Made by a program: the position numbers and the translations under genes. The notes below the pieces were generated by a model. It was not told the origin of the DNA and did no database searches. It saw only the letters and a list, made by a program, of their open reading frames with translations. From Flavobacterium anhuiense (GTDB lineage: Bacteria > Bacteroidota > Bacteroidia > Flavobacteriales > Flavobacteriaceae): a stretch of 64,000 bases of DNA. Below are positions 1 to 7,161 of the stretch, piece after piece. The stretch is from assembly GCF_004151235.1 (NCBI RefSeq), contig NZ_JUIV01000014.1, positions 62,001 through 126,000 on the forward strand. The letters are read 5' to 3'. How positions within the stretch are numbered: the first letter of the stretch is position 1; every line of letters begins with the position of its first letter.

Positions 1-120
1 CGTTCCTTAGGAACGTTTGAACATACGTATAACATTCTTTACGCAAAAACACGTGTCCCTACAGGACACTATGCAAATGCGTTTTTATTTTTCTACCGAC
101 CAAATATTCCTAACGGAATA
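1..120. repeat. three small perfect or near-perfect hairpins in a row
   Basis: No gene is visible in the first 213 bases. Three short palindromes lie in series: CGTTCCTTAGGAACG at 1-15, GTGTCCCTACAGGACAC at 53-69 and TATTCCTAACGGAATA at 105-120. They share a TCC-TA-GGA core with different flanks, so they look like members of one degenerate intergenic family. No T-run follows, so they are not obvious terminators. Confidence 0.6.
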
Positions 121-136
121 ATTTAATCGTAAAACA

Positions 137-168
137 AACCCGACAGGTTTTAAAAACCTGTTGGGCTT
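137..168. repeat. palindromic repeat, GACAGGTTTTAAAAACCTG core (copy 1)
   Basis: An almost perfect palindrome centred on CAGGTTTTAAAAACCTG with CCC/GGG extensions. It lies just downstream of the HAD phosphatase gene, whose minus-strand stop is at 214. A second copy with the same core sits at 38635-38667. A stretch of A/C-rich direct words (acttgaaaccc, acttaaaac) at 175-203 follows and resembles part of the element at 41124-41176. Confidence 0.65.
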
Positions 169-213
169 AATTTAAAACTTGAAACCCAAAACTTAAAACA
201 AAACAATTACATC

Positions 214-873
214 TTAAACTCCAAGTTTTTCACTTAACTCTTCATAAGAAATAAAAAGCTCCGCTCCTTCTTCTTTTAAATCCTCATTATTGAAACCATT
301 TGCAAAGCCATACACTTTAAATCCGCCACTTACTCCTGCCTTTACGCCAGCTTTACTATCTTCAACCACGATACATTCTTTTACTTCAAACCCCATTATT
401 GCAGCTGCATGAAGAAATATTCCGGGCTCTGGTTTCCAGCTGTCAATTTGATACGAACTAAATATTTTACTTTCAAATCTATCCAGCAATCCTGCTACTT
501 CAAGATTCAAACGAATTTTATCTACTGGTCCGCTCGATGCGACGCAATATGGAATTTCTAATTTTTCAATATTTTCTATAAAATCGATAATGCCTTTCAT
601 TGGTTTGACTTGCGTTTTAAAAGCTTCAAAACTCTTTTCTCGATATTCTGTTTCAAAATTCTCTGGAAGTTTCTGATCAATTGCTTCTTCAATATGCCTG
701 AAACAATCTTTCAAGTTTCGACCATTAAAATGACGATAAGCATCTTCCAATTCCATTTCAAATCCATGTTCCTGTGCCATTGAAAGCAATATTCCGTTGC
801 CTATTTTTTCTGTATCGACCAATACTCCGTCACAATCGAAAATAATACATTTAACCATTTTGTTGATTTTCAT
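214..873 (-). CDS. HAD-superfamily hydrolase, beta-phosphoglucomutase/sugar phosphatase-like
   Basis: A 219-residue soluble protein with the HAD nucleophile motif FDCDGVLVDTE (Asp13 and Asp15) near the N-terminus. A helical cap follows, then the motif II region ASSGP and the late acidic motif VVEDSKAGVKAG. This is the layout of subfamily I HADs such as beta-phosphoglucomutase, phosphoglycolate phosphatase and YniC-like 2-deoxyglucose-6-phosphatases. A cytoplasmic sugar-phosphate phosphatase or mutase role fits the sugar-catabolic surroundings, but the substrate cannot be read from sequence. A second possible start, MVKCIIF, lies five codons in (858). The gene is divergent from the DUF4861 gene. 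Confidence 0.85.
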   Translation of the reverse strand: MKINKMVKCIIFDCDGVLVDTEKIGNGILLSMAQEHGFEMELEDAYRHFNGRNLKDCFRHIEEAIDQKLPENFETEYREKSFEAFKTQVKPMKGIIDFIENIEKLEIPYCVASSGPVDKIRLNLEVAGLLDRFESKIFSSYQIDSWKPEPGIFLHAAAIMGFEVKECIVVEDSKAGVKAGVSGGFKVYGFANGFNNEDLKEEGAELFISYEELSEKLGV

Positions 874-1071
874 TTAATTATATAATCTCCCGAAATCAAA
901 ATCAGGAAATGTAAATTACGAAAAATAATCTATTTCATTTTCAAAGCTTTTCTGCTCATTTTCAAACTTCTGTACAGAATTACTCCTATTCTGTATTTTC
1001 AATTCCGTTTTGATTTGTACTTTTATAATCCTATCAAACCTAATTTTTGAAATATTAAAAATCGAAGAATT

Positions 1072-2241
1072 TTGAAAAAACATCTTTTTATCATAACCAT
1101 TCTGACAGCTAATTTTACTGCTTTTTCTCAGAATAAAATCATTACCGTTGCCAACAATTTAAAAGTTGACAGAGAATTTGAAACTATCGAATTGACTAAA
1201 AAGTCACTTGGGTTAAATGCAGATTCGAAACTTGAAAATTATGCCGTAAAAGAAATTGGCAGCAATACTTTCTTAGAAACACAAACAGTAGATAATGATG
1301 GCGACGGAAAAGCAGATGCATTGCTTTTTCAGCCTAAAATAAAAGCTTCTTCAAAACAGGATTTTGAAGTTTTAGTTGGAACAAATCCTTCAGCTTCAAA
1401 AGTAATCAGCTGTTATTCTCGCTTTGTTCCAGAACGCACAGACGATTATGCTTGGGAAAACAACAAAGTTGCCTTTAGAACTTATGGTCCTGTAGCTCAA
1501 AAAATGGTTGAAGATAAAATTCCAGGCGGAACGCTAACCAGCGGAATTGATGCGTGGCTAAAAAGAGTCGATTATCCAATCATTAATAAATGGTACGAAA
1601 AAGCCACTAACGGAACAGGAACGTATCATAGAGATACTGGTGAAGGTTTGGATAATTTTCACGTTGGCGACAGTCGCGGTGTGGGGGGAATTGCAGTAAA
1701 TGTGGACGGAAAATATTATTTTTCTAAAAATTTCATCAGTTGGAAAACTATTACAACGGGGCCAATTAGAACTAGTTTTATTTTGACTTATGCAGATTGG
1801 GATGCAAAAGGAAATAAAATAACGGAATCGAAATTAATCAGTTTAGATTATGGAAGCCAGCTTTCGCGTTTTGAAATCAATATTACGGGAACCAAACAAA
1901 TTGCTACTGGATTAACGCTTCATGATAAAAAAGGAACAATCGGAACGAATGTAAAAGAAGGCTGGTTGAGTTATTGGGAACCTATAGATGATTCTGAAAT
2001 TGGAATTGGTTTGGTTGCTCCAAAAAATACTTTATTAAGTTTTGATAATCATGTTACTGATGAAAAAGATTTAAGCAATCTGTACGGAAATATTTCAGTA
2101 AAAAACAATAAAGCCATTTATTATGTTGGTTTTGGATGGAAAAAAGGAAGTCCGTTTCAAACTAAAGAGGAATGGGAAAAATATTTGAGTTCTTTTGCTG
2201 AGAAGATCAATAATCCTTTGGTTGTGAAGGTTAAGAAGTGA
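1072..2241 (+). CDS. secreted DUF4861 family protein
   Basis: A 389-residue protein with a signal peptide (MKKHLFIITILTANFTAFSQ) that supports the TTG start; no better ATG precedes it. The body (WENNKVAFRTYGP, IDAWLKRVDYPIINKWY, YHRDTGEGLDNFHVGDSRGVGG) matches what I know as the DUF4861 family, which is common in Bacteroidota loci for uronic-acid polysaccharides. The biochemical activity is not known to me. The protein is probably periplasmic. It stands alone on the plus strand between the HAD gene and the convergent LacI gene, next to the hexuronate operon, so a role in trimming uronate oligosaccharides is plausible but unproven. Confidence 0.75.
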   Translation: MKKHLFIITILTANFTAFSQNKIITVANNLKVDREFETIELTKKSLGLNADSKLENYAVKEIGSNTFLETQTVDNDGDGKADALLFQPKIKASSKQDFEVLVGTNPSASKVISCYSRFVPERTDDYAWENNKVAFRTYGPVAQKMVEDKIPGGTLTSGIDAWLKRVDYPIINKWYEKATNGTGTYHRDTGEGLDNFHVGDSRGVGGIAVNVDGKYYFSKNFISWKTITTGPIRTSFILTYADWDAKGNKITESKLISLDYGSQLSRFEINITGTKQIATGLTLHDKKGTIGTNVKEGWLSYWEPIDDSEIGIGLVAPKNTLLSFDNHVTDEKDLSNLYGNISVKNNKAIYYVGFGWKKGSPFQTKEEWEKYLSSFAEKINNPLVVKVKK

Positions 2242-2286
2242 TTTTTTTTGCTGCTAAGACGCTAAGGCTCGAAGTTTTTTTTAGAA

Positions 2287-2363
2287 TATAGCCCACGGTT
2301 TCAACCGTGGGAAACGTATTGTGGTTATTAATTGTGTCCCTACGGTTGAAACCGTAGCCTATG
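2287..2363. repeat. paired hairpin repeat (CCCACGGTT/AACCGTGGG)
   Basis: Two related palindromes: CCCACGGTTTCAACCGTGGG at 2292-2311 and CTACGGTTGAAACCGTAG at 2340-2357. Both carry a CGGTT...AACCG arm, and they are flanked by atagcc and gcctat, which are themselves inverted. The whole 77 bases therefore form a symmetrical nested element between two convergent genes. Upstream, gctaagacgctaagg (2253-2267) is a fragment of the GCTAAGACGC repeat seen elsewhere in the window. A role as a bidirectional transcription stop is possible. Confidence 0.65.
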
Positions 2364-2398
2364 TTTAAAACCATGACAATAATTCTGCGAACAAAAAA

Positions 2399-3430
2399 TT
2401 ATTTTTTTACAGGAAAATAATTCTCCTTCAAAATAATCTCCAGCGGAATATAATGTGTTCGTTCTGTTTCTTCCTGAAGAACCATTTTTTTATACAAATA
2501 ATTAATTCCCAAATATCCCTGTTCTTCTGGTCTTTGATTGATCAAAAAATCAATCACGCCTTTATTTAGATATTCAATGTTTTCTTTTAGCAAATCAAAA
2601 CCGATTATTCGAACACCTTTTATATTGTTTTTGTTTAAAAACTCAGCCACAATATAAGCTCTGGAATTAGGCACAAAAACACTATTTATTCCAGAAAACA
2701 TTTCCAAACTCAACTGATCAATTCCAGAATCTTTTAAAGTTACTTCTGAAAACTTGAAATTGGTTAATTCGTTATGATCTTCAAAATAAGAATAAAAACC
2801 TTTGATGCGCTGCTGATATACAGAAGTGCTTTCAATCTCGCGGGTAATCTTAAAAATCAGAACCTGTCTTTCATTTTTCACGGCAAAACTGATTAATCTT
2901 CCTGCCAAATATCCACTCTGAAAAGCATCTTGCCCCACATAAGCATGCTCGTTTTCTTCAGATATATTCGAATCGATCATTACAACTGGAATATTTTTCT
3001 TTTCATATTCTTTTAAAAATTGAACCGAATCCTCATAAAAAATTGGAGCAAATAGCAAACCGTCACAATCAAACTTCATTATTTTCTTCGCTGTTTCTTT
3101 AAAAGAAATCAGATTATAATCGTAAAAAAAATAGTCCAATACGATTCCGAATTTGCTGAACTCTACAGCTGCTTTTTCAATACCATCTGCCTGACTTTTC
3201 CAATATTCTAATGTTTCAGATTTTGGAAGGAAAACTGCAAAATGAAATTTCTTATTCAGTGCCAGGTTGCTTGCCAGAATATTTCGCGTATAACCGAACT
3301 CCTCAATAATCGCGTTAACCTTGTCAACAGTTTCCTGAGCCACTTGTCCGCGTTTGTGTATAATCCTATCTACTGTTCCGGCAGAGACATTGGCTAATTC
3401 GGCAATTTTTTTAATTGTTATGATATTGAT
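2399..3430 (-). CDS. LacI-family transcriptional regulator (non-canonical start)
   Basis: The C-terminal 314 residues are a periplasmic-binding-like sugar sensor domain (FHFAVFLPKSETLEYWKSQ, DGLLFAPIFYEDS, GYLAGRLISFA). The typical LacI helix-turn-helix and hinge, TIKKIAELANVSAGTVDRII, is encoded in the same frame upstream of the first GTG (3343). The gene must therefore begin near 3424-3448, yet the open frame offers only ATT, ATC or ATA codons there. I place the start at about 3430, giving roughly 343 residues, the usual LacI length. The gene is divergent from the yhcH-eda-uxuB-uxuA operon, and a palindrome at the operon's predicted transcription start is a likely operator. The effector is unknown; a uronate or its catabolite is the natural guess. 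Confidence 0.82.
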   Translation of the reverse strand: MNIITIKKIAELANVSAGTVDRIIHKRGQVAQETVDKVNAIIEEFGYTRNILASNLALNKKFHFAVFLPKSETLEYWKSQADGIEKAAVEFSKFGIVLDYFFYDYNLISFKETAKKIMKFDCDGLLFAPIFYEDSVQFLKEYEKKNIPVVMIDSNISEENEHAYVGQDAFQSGYLAGRLISFAVKNERQVLIFKITREIESTSVYQQRIKGFYSYFEDHNELTNFKFSEVTLKDSGIDQLSLEMFSGINSVFVPNSRAYIVAEFLNKNNIKGVRIIGFDLLKENIEYLNKGVIDFLINQRPEEQGYLGINYLYKKMVLQEETERTHYIPLEIILKENYFPVKK

Positions 3431-3492
3431 TCTTTTTAAGTTAAAAATATAAAAGCAGTTGGGTAAAATTAATTTATTTTATCAAAAATAAG

Positions 3493-3522
3493 TTGTTTTA
3501 CATTACATTTTGCATACATTTG
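3493..3522 (+). promoter_or_regulatory. predicted promoter of the hexuronate operon (TTG-19-TACATTTG)
   Basis: The -7 box TACATTTG (3515-3522) matches the Bacteroidota consensus TAnnTTTG, and a TTG at 3493-3495 lies 19 bases upstream in the -33 position. The start of transcription would fall near 3529, about 60 bases before the yhcH ATG. This is a sequence match only. Confidence 0.55.
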
Positions 3523-3530
3523 TAAAATAC

Positions 3531-3544
3531 CGTGTACGCACACG
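3531..3544. promoter_or_regulatory. candidate LacI-type operator CGTGTACGCACACG
   Basis: A 14-base inverted repeat with CGTGT and ACACG arms and a CG-containing centre, as is usual for LacI-family sites. It lies directly at the predicted transcription start of the hexuronate operon and between the divergent regulator gene and that operon. Repression by blocking transcription initiation is the simple reading. Confidence 0.5.
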
Positions 3545-3590
3545 CAAATATACACATAACCTTAAAAAACCAAAATAAAAACCGTACAAA

Positions 3591-4046
3591 ATGATAATAG
3601 ATTCATTGCATAATGCAGCAAAATACTACGGTCTGCATCCCAATTTCAAAAAAGCTTTTGATTATGTAAACCAAAATGATATTGCCAATCTTGAAGAAGG
3701 AGCTTATGAAATTGGCGAAGGTTTAAAATTAATCGTAATTGTTGGCGAAGGAAACACAAGAGAAGAAAGCATTAAAGGTTTTGAATGCCACGATAAAAAC
3801 ATTGATATTCAAATTTCTATTATTGGTCCAGAAACCTTTGCATGGAAACCTAGAGAAAAATGCATCAGTCCAAATGGAGATTATAGCGACGAAAGAGATG
3901 TTCGTTTCTTTCATGACAAACCAGATATGTTTTTTGAAATAAAAGAAAAGCAATTTGCAATTCTGTTTCCAGAAGATGTTCATTCTGCTATGATTGGAAG
4001 CGGTCCACTGAAAAAAATTGTCATTAAAGTAAAAATAGAATCATGA
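3591..4046 (+). CDS. YhcH/YjgK/YiaL family (DUF386) cupin-like protein
   Basis: A 151-residue protein, the family's usual length, with the conserved ECHDKNIDIQ and FPEDVHSAMIG motifs whose histidines and acidic residues line the cupin-like barrel. Members include EbgC and YhcH. Family members occur with sialate, uronate and beta-galactoside genes, and several are thought to act as sugar anomerases or epimerases. No signal peptide is present, so it is cytoplasmic. It is the first gene of the hexuronate operon and overlaps the next gene by four bases (ATGA), which points to coupled translation. Confidence 0.85.
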   Translation: MIIDSLHNAAKYYGLHPNFKKAFDYVNQNDIANLEEGAYEIGEGLKLIVIVGEGNTREESIKGFECHDKNIDIQISIIGPETFAWKPREKCISPNGDYSDERDVRFFHDKPDMFFEIKEKQFAILFPEDVHSAMIGSGPLKKIVIKVKIES

Positions 4047-4705
4047 GCAGCATTCAGAACTCTATAGATGTTATTTTAAAACAGGGAATACTTCCGCTCT
4101 ATTTTAATGCTGACGAAAGCAAAAGCATTGCCATTTTAAAAACACTGTACAATGCAGGAATCAGGGCTGTCGAATATACAAGCCGTGGCCCTGAAGCACT
4201 TTCAAACTTCAAAAAAATGATCGAAGTAAGAAATGTTGAAATGCCTGAAATGCTTTTAGGAATTGGTACAATTAAAAACTTAGCGCAGGCAGAAACCTAT
4301 CATTTAGCCGGAGCTGATTTTTTTATAAGTCCAGGATTTGTTCTTGAAATAGCTTCGTTTTTAATTGCGAAAGAAGTTTTGTATGCTCCCGGCTGCATGA
4401 CGCCAACAGAAATTATTGCTGCTGAAAATGCAGGTGTTAAATTCATTAAACTTTTTCCTGGAAATATTTTAGGGCCTGACTTTATGAGCGGTATCAGAGA
4501 TGTTTTTCCAGATTTAATATTTATGCCAACTGGTGGCGTTGACACTACGAGACAAAGCATTGAAACTTGGTTTAATGCTGGTGTTTCTGCTGTTGGAATG
4601 GGAAGCAAATTAATTAGTAAAGAAGTAATGGAATACGGCGCTTACGAAACCATCGAAAAAGAAACTAAAAGGGTTTTGGATTTGATAGAAACTATCAGAA
4701 AATAA
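4043..4705 (+). CDS. eda: bifunctional 4-hydroxy-2-oxoglutarate / 2-dehydro-3-deoxy-phosphogluconate aldolase (KDPG aldolase)
   Basis: A 220-residue class I aldolase. The Schiff-base lysine is Lys136 in GVKFIKLFPG and the catalytic glutamate is Glu45 in RAVEYTSRG, both at the positions expected for KDPG aldolases. It splits 2-keto-3-deoxy-6-phosphogluconate into pyruvate and glyceraldehyde-3-phosphate, the last step of hexuronate breakdown. Its start overlaps the stop of the YhcH-like gene. The kinase that makes KDPG (KdgK) is not in the window, so it must be encoded elsewhere. Confidence 0.92.
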   Translation: MSSIQNSIDVILKQGILPLYFNADESKSIAILKTLYNAGIRAVEYTSRGPEALSNFKKMIEVRNVEMPEMLLGIGTIKNLAQAETYHLAGADFFISPGFVLEIASFLIAKEVLYAPGCMTPTEIIAAENAGVKFIKLFPGNILGPDFMSGIRDVFPDLIFMPTGGVDTTRQSIETWFNAGVSAVGMGSKLISKEVMEYGAYETIEKETKRVLDLIETIRK

Positions 4706-4838
4706 ATTCCAAATTTGAAAACCCAGTTTGAACTGAGAGACTAACTAAATCAAAAAAAGTAAAAATTAATTATACAAAAATGTACTTTATTTCCAAATTG
4801 GAATTTAGGATTTAAAGCATTGAAAATTAAAAATTAAA

Positions 4839-5651
4839 ATGGATTCAATATTTAATTTAAAAGGAAAAATTGCATTAATAACTGGTGGCGCTGGTGTTCT
4901 GGGAAGCCGATTTGCAAATGTTTTGGCGCAACAAGGCGTTATTGTCGGAATCGTTTCGCAATCTTTAGAAAAAGCTGAAAACACAGTAAAAGCAATCGAA
5001 GCAAACGGCGGACAAGGTTTTGCTGTTCAGGCAAATGTTTTAAACAAAGAAGAATTAAAAAAAGCCAAAGATTTTATTGTTGAAAAATACGGACGTCTTG
5101 ATATTCTAATCAATGCCGCGGGCGGAAATATGCCAGGCGCAACAATTCAGCCAGATCAAGCCGTTTATGATATGAAAAGTGATGATCTGCAAAAAGTAGT
5201 CGATTTAAACATTATTGGAACAATGCTTCCAACTCAGGTTTTTGCTGAGCTTTTTGCTAAACAGAAATCAGGAAATATCATCAATATTTCGTCAGCTTCG
5301 GCGCAAAGACCTTTAACTAGAGTTGTGGGCTATTCTGCTTCAAAAGCGGCAATCGACAATTTCACACAATGGATGGCGGTTGAATTGGCTCAAAAATATG
5401 GCGAAGGACTTCGTGTAAATGCGATTTCTCCTGGATTTTTCATTGGAGAACAAAACCGTGCTTTATTGCTAACTCCAGAAGGAAAATTGACTCCAAGAGG
5501 CGAAAAAATCATCGATCACACACCGATGGGAAGATTTGGAAGTCCAGAAGATATTGACGGCGCGCTTTTATTTTTATGCAGCGATATGTCAAAATTCGTA
5601 ACGGGAACTATCTTAAAAGTTGATGGCGGATTTGCCGCAACAAGTATTTAA
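4839..5651 (+). CDS. uxuB: SDR-type D-mannonate oxidoreductase (fructuronate reductase)
   Basis: A 270-residue short-chain dehydrogenase with the TGGAGVLG nucleotide-binding loop (15-22), NAAGG (92-96) and the YSASK active site (Tyr165, Lys169). The C-terminal signature (SPGFFIGEQNRALLL, IIDHTPMGRFGSPEDIDGAL, TGTILKVDGGF) is what I know from Bacillus YjmF-type mannonate oxidoreductases rather than from KduD. It reduces D-fructuronate to D-mannonate with NAD(P)H, which the next gene's enzyme dehydrates. It lies 133 bases after eda; that gap shows no clear promoter or terminator. Confidence 0.85.
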   Translation: MDSIFNLKGKIALITGGAGVLGSRFANVLAQQGVIVGIVSQSLEKAENTVKAIEANGGQGFAVQANVLNKEELKKAKDFIVEKYGRLDILINAAGGNMPGATIQPDQAVYDMKSDDLQKVVDLNIIGTMLPTQVFAELFAKQKSGNIINISSASAQRPLTRVVGYSASKAAIDNFTQWMAVELAQKYGEGLRVNAISPGFFIGEQNRALLLTPEGKLTPRGEKIIDHTPMGRFGSPEDIDGALLFLCSDMSKFVTGTILKVDGGFAATSI

Positions 5652-5681
5652 AAACTAACTCACAAAACAACATAATACGAA

Positions 5682-6866
5682 ATGGAACAAACATTAAGAT
5701 GGTTCGGACCAAATGACCCTGTTTCTTTACAAGATATAAAACAAACTGGCGCAACTGGAATTGTAACAGCTTTACATCATATTCCAAATGGAGAAGTTTG
5801 GAGCATTGATGAAATTATCAAGCGTAAAGTTGAAATCGAACACGAAAACGGTGATCCTAAAAAAGGGGCTTCTGGATTGACTTGGTCGGTTGTAGAAAGT
5901 ATTCCAGTTCATGAAGACATCAAAAAACAGACTGGAAATTATCTGCAATACATTGAAAATTATAAAGAAAGTATTCGCAATCTGGCTTTGTGCGGCATCA
6001 AATGCGTTTGCTACAACTTTATGCCTGTTTTAGATTGGTCTAGAACCGATTTGTCTTATACGGTTGAAGATGGTTCTAAAGCTTTACGTTTTGACATCAA
6101 TGCTTTCGCAGCTTTTGAATTGTTTATTTTAAAAAGACCAGGTGCTGAAAACGAATATTCTGATGCACAAAAACAAAAAGCAAAAAGCTATTTTGAAGCC
6201 ATGACTCCAGAAGATAAAGTAAAATTGCAACAAAATATTTTAGCGGGACTTCCAGGAGCTGAAGAAGCTTATACAGTTGAAGATTTCTTGGTAACCTTAA
6301 GTGCTTACAATCATATTGATAGACAAGCATTAAAGAATAATCTTTTTCACTTTTTAAAAGAAATTATTCCAGTTGCTGAAAGCAAAGGCGTTTTGATGGC
6401 GATTCATCCAGACGATCCTCCTTATCCTATTTTAGGCTTGCCGAGAGTGGTTAGTACAGAAGAAGATTTGATGGAATTAATGAACGCTGCTCCTTCTAAA
6501 TCAAACGGATTTACAATGTGTACAGGTTCTTATGGCGTTCGCGCTGATAATGATTTGCCTGGAATGGTAAGACGTCATGGCGATAAAATGAATTTTATTC
6601 ACTTAAGAAGTACACAACGCGACGAAGAAGGAAGTTTCTATGAAGCAAACCATTTGGAAGGCGACGTTGATATGTACGAAGTTGTAAAAGCAATTTTAGA
6701 AGTTGAAAAAAGAAACAACAGCACTTTGCCAATGCGTCCAGATCACGGACATCAAATGTTGGATGATTTAAAAAAGAAAACAAATCCAGGTTATTCTGCA
6801 ATTGGCCGTTTAAGAGGCTTAGCAGAACTACGCGGACTTGAAATAGGGATCAAACGATCTTTATAA
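5682..6866 (+). CDS. uxuA: mannonate dehydratase
   Basis: A 394-residue TIM-barrel enzyme, the family's normal length, converting D-mannonate to 2-keto-3-deoxygluconate. Recognisable stretches are MEQTLRWFGPNDPVSLQDI, GIKCVCYNFMPVLDWSRTDL, the metal site AIHPDDPPYPILGLPRVV, and NFIHLRS with the final MRPDHGHQMLDDL. It follows uxuB by 30 bases and completes the fructuronate-mannonate-KDG route. The preceding isomerase (UxaC) is not in the window. A long nested repeat follows the stop codon. Confidence 0.95.
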   Translation: MEQTLRWFGPNDPVSLQDIKQTGATGIVTALHHIPNGEVWSIDEIIKRKVEIEHENGDPKKGASGLTWSVVESIPVHEDIKKQTGNYLQYIENYKESIRNLALCGIKCVCYNFMPVLDWSRTDLSYTVEDGSKALRFDINAFAAFELFILKRPGAENEYSDAQKQKAKSYFEAMTPEDKVKLQQNILAGLPGAEEAYTVEDFLVTLSAYNHIDRQALKNNLFHFLKEIIPVAESKGVLMAIHPDDPPYPILGLPRVVSTEEDLMELMNAAPSKSNGFTMCTGSYGVRADNDLPGMVRRHGDKMNFIHLRSTQRDEEGSFYEANHLEGDVDMYEVVKAILEVEKRNNSTLPMRPDHGHQMLDDLKKKTNPGYSAIGRLRGLAELRGLEIGIKRSL

Positions 6867-6874
6867 TTTTGTTT

Positions 6875-7120
6875 GCCACGAAGGCGCTAAGACGCAAAGA
6901 TTTTTTTAAGCCACTTCCGATAACTATCGGGATAAAAGGATTAAAAAGATTTTTCACGCAGATTTGGCAGATTATAGCAGATTTTATTATGATAAATATC
7001 TGCGTATATCTTAAATCTTTTAAAAATCTGCGTGAAACAAAAAAACTTTGCGTCTTCGCGACTTTGCGCGACTAAAAACACATAGCTTAAAAAATCTTCG
7101 AGCCTTAGCGCCTTCGTGGC
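6875..7120. repeat. large nested palindromic element (GCCACGAAGGCGC... outer arms)
   Basis: The outer arms GCCACGAAGGCGCTAAGACG (6875-6894, continuing to 6899) and CCTTAGCGCCTTCGTGGC (7103-7120) are inverted copies. Inside them lie cacgcagattt (6956-6966) and aaatctgcgtg (7024-7034), again inverted, and ctttgcgtcttcgcg. The 295-base gap between uxuA and the next gene thus holds one layered palindrome and little else. The same outer arms recur at 22107-22283 around a different core. Confidence 0.7.
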
Positions 7121-7161
7121 AAAAACAAAAAAAACTAACTAACCACAAAAACCACAAAACC

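Noticed and set aside
4839..5651. KduD (2-keto-3-deoxygluconate 5-dehydrogenase) for the SDR gene
   Set aside because: The C-terminal block GFFIGEQNRALLL...DHTPMGRFG and the position before uxuA fit the SDR-type mannonate oxidoreductase better.
7048..7161. Longer N-terminus for the DUF4955 protein
   Set aside because: The extra 38 codons are translated intergenic repeat (cttcgagccttagcgccttcgtggc region), and the ATG at 7162 gives a clean signal peptide.
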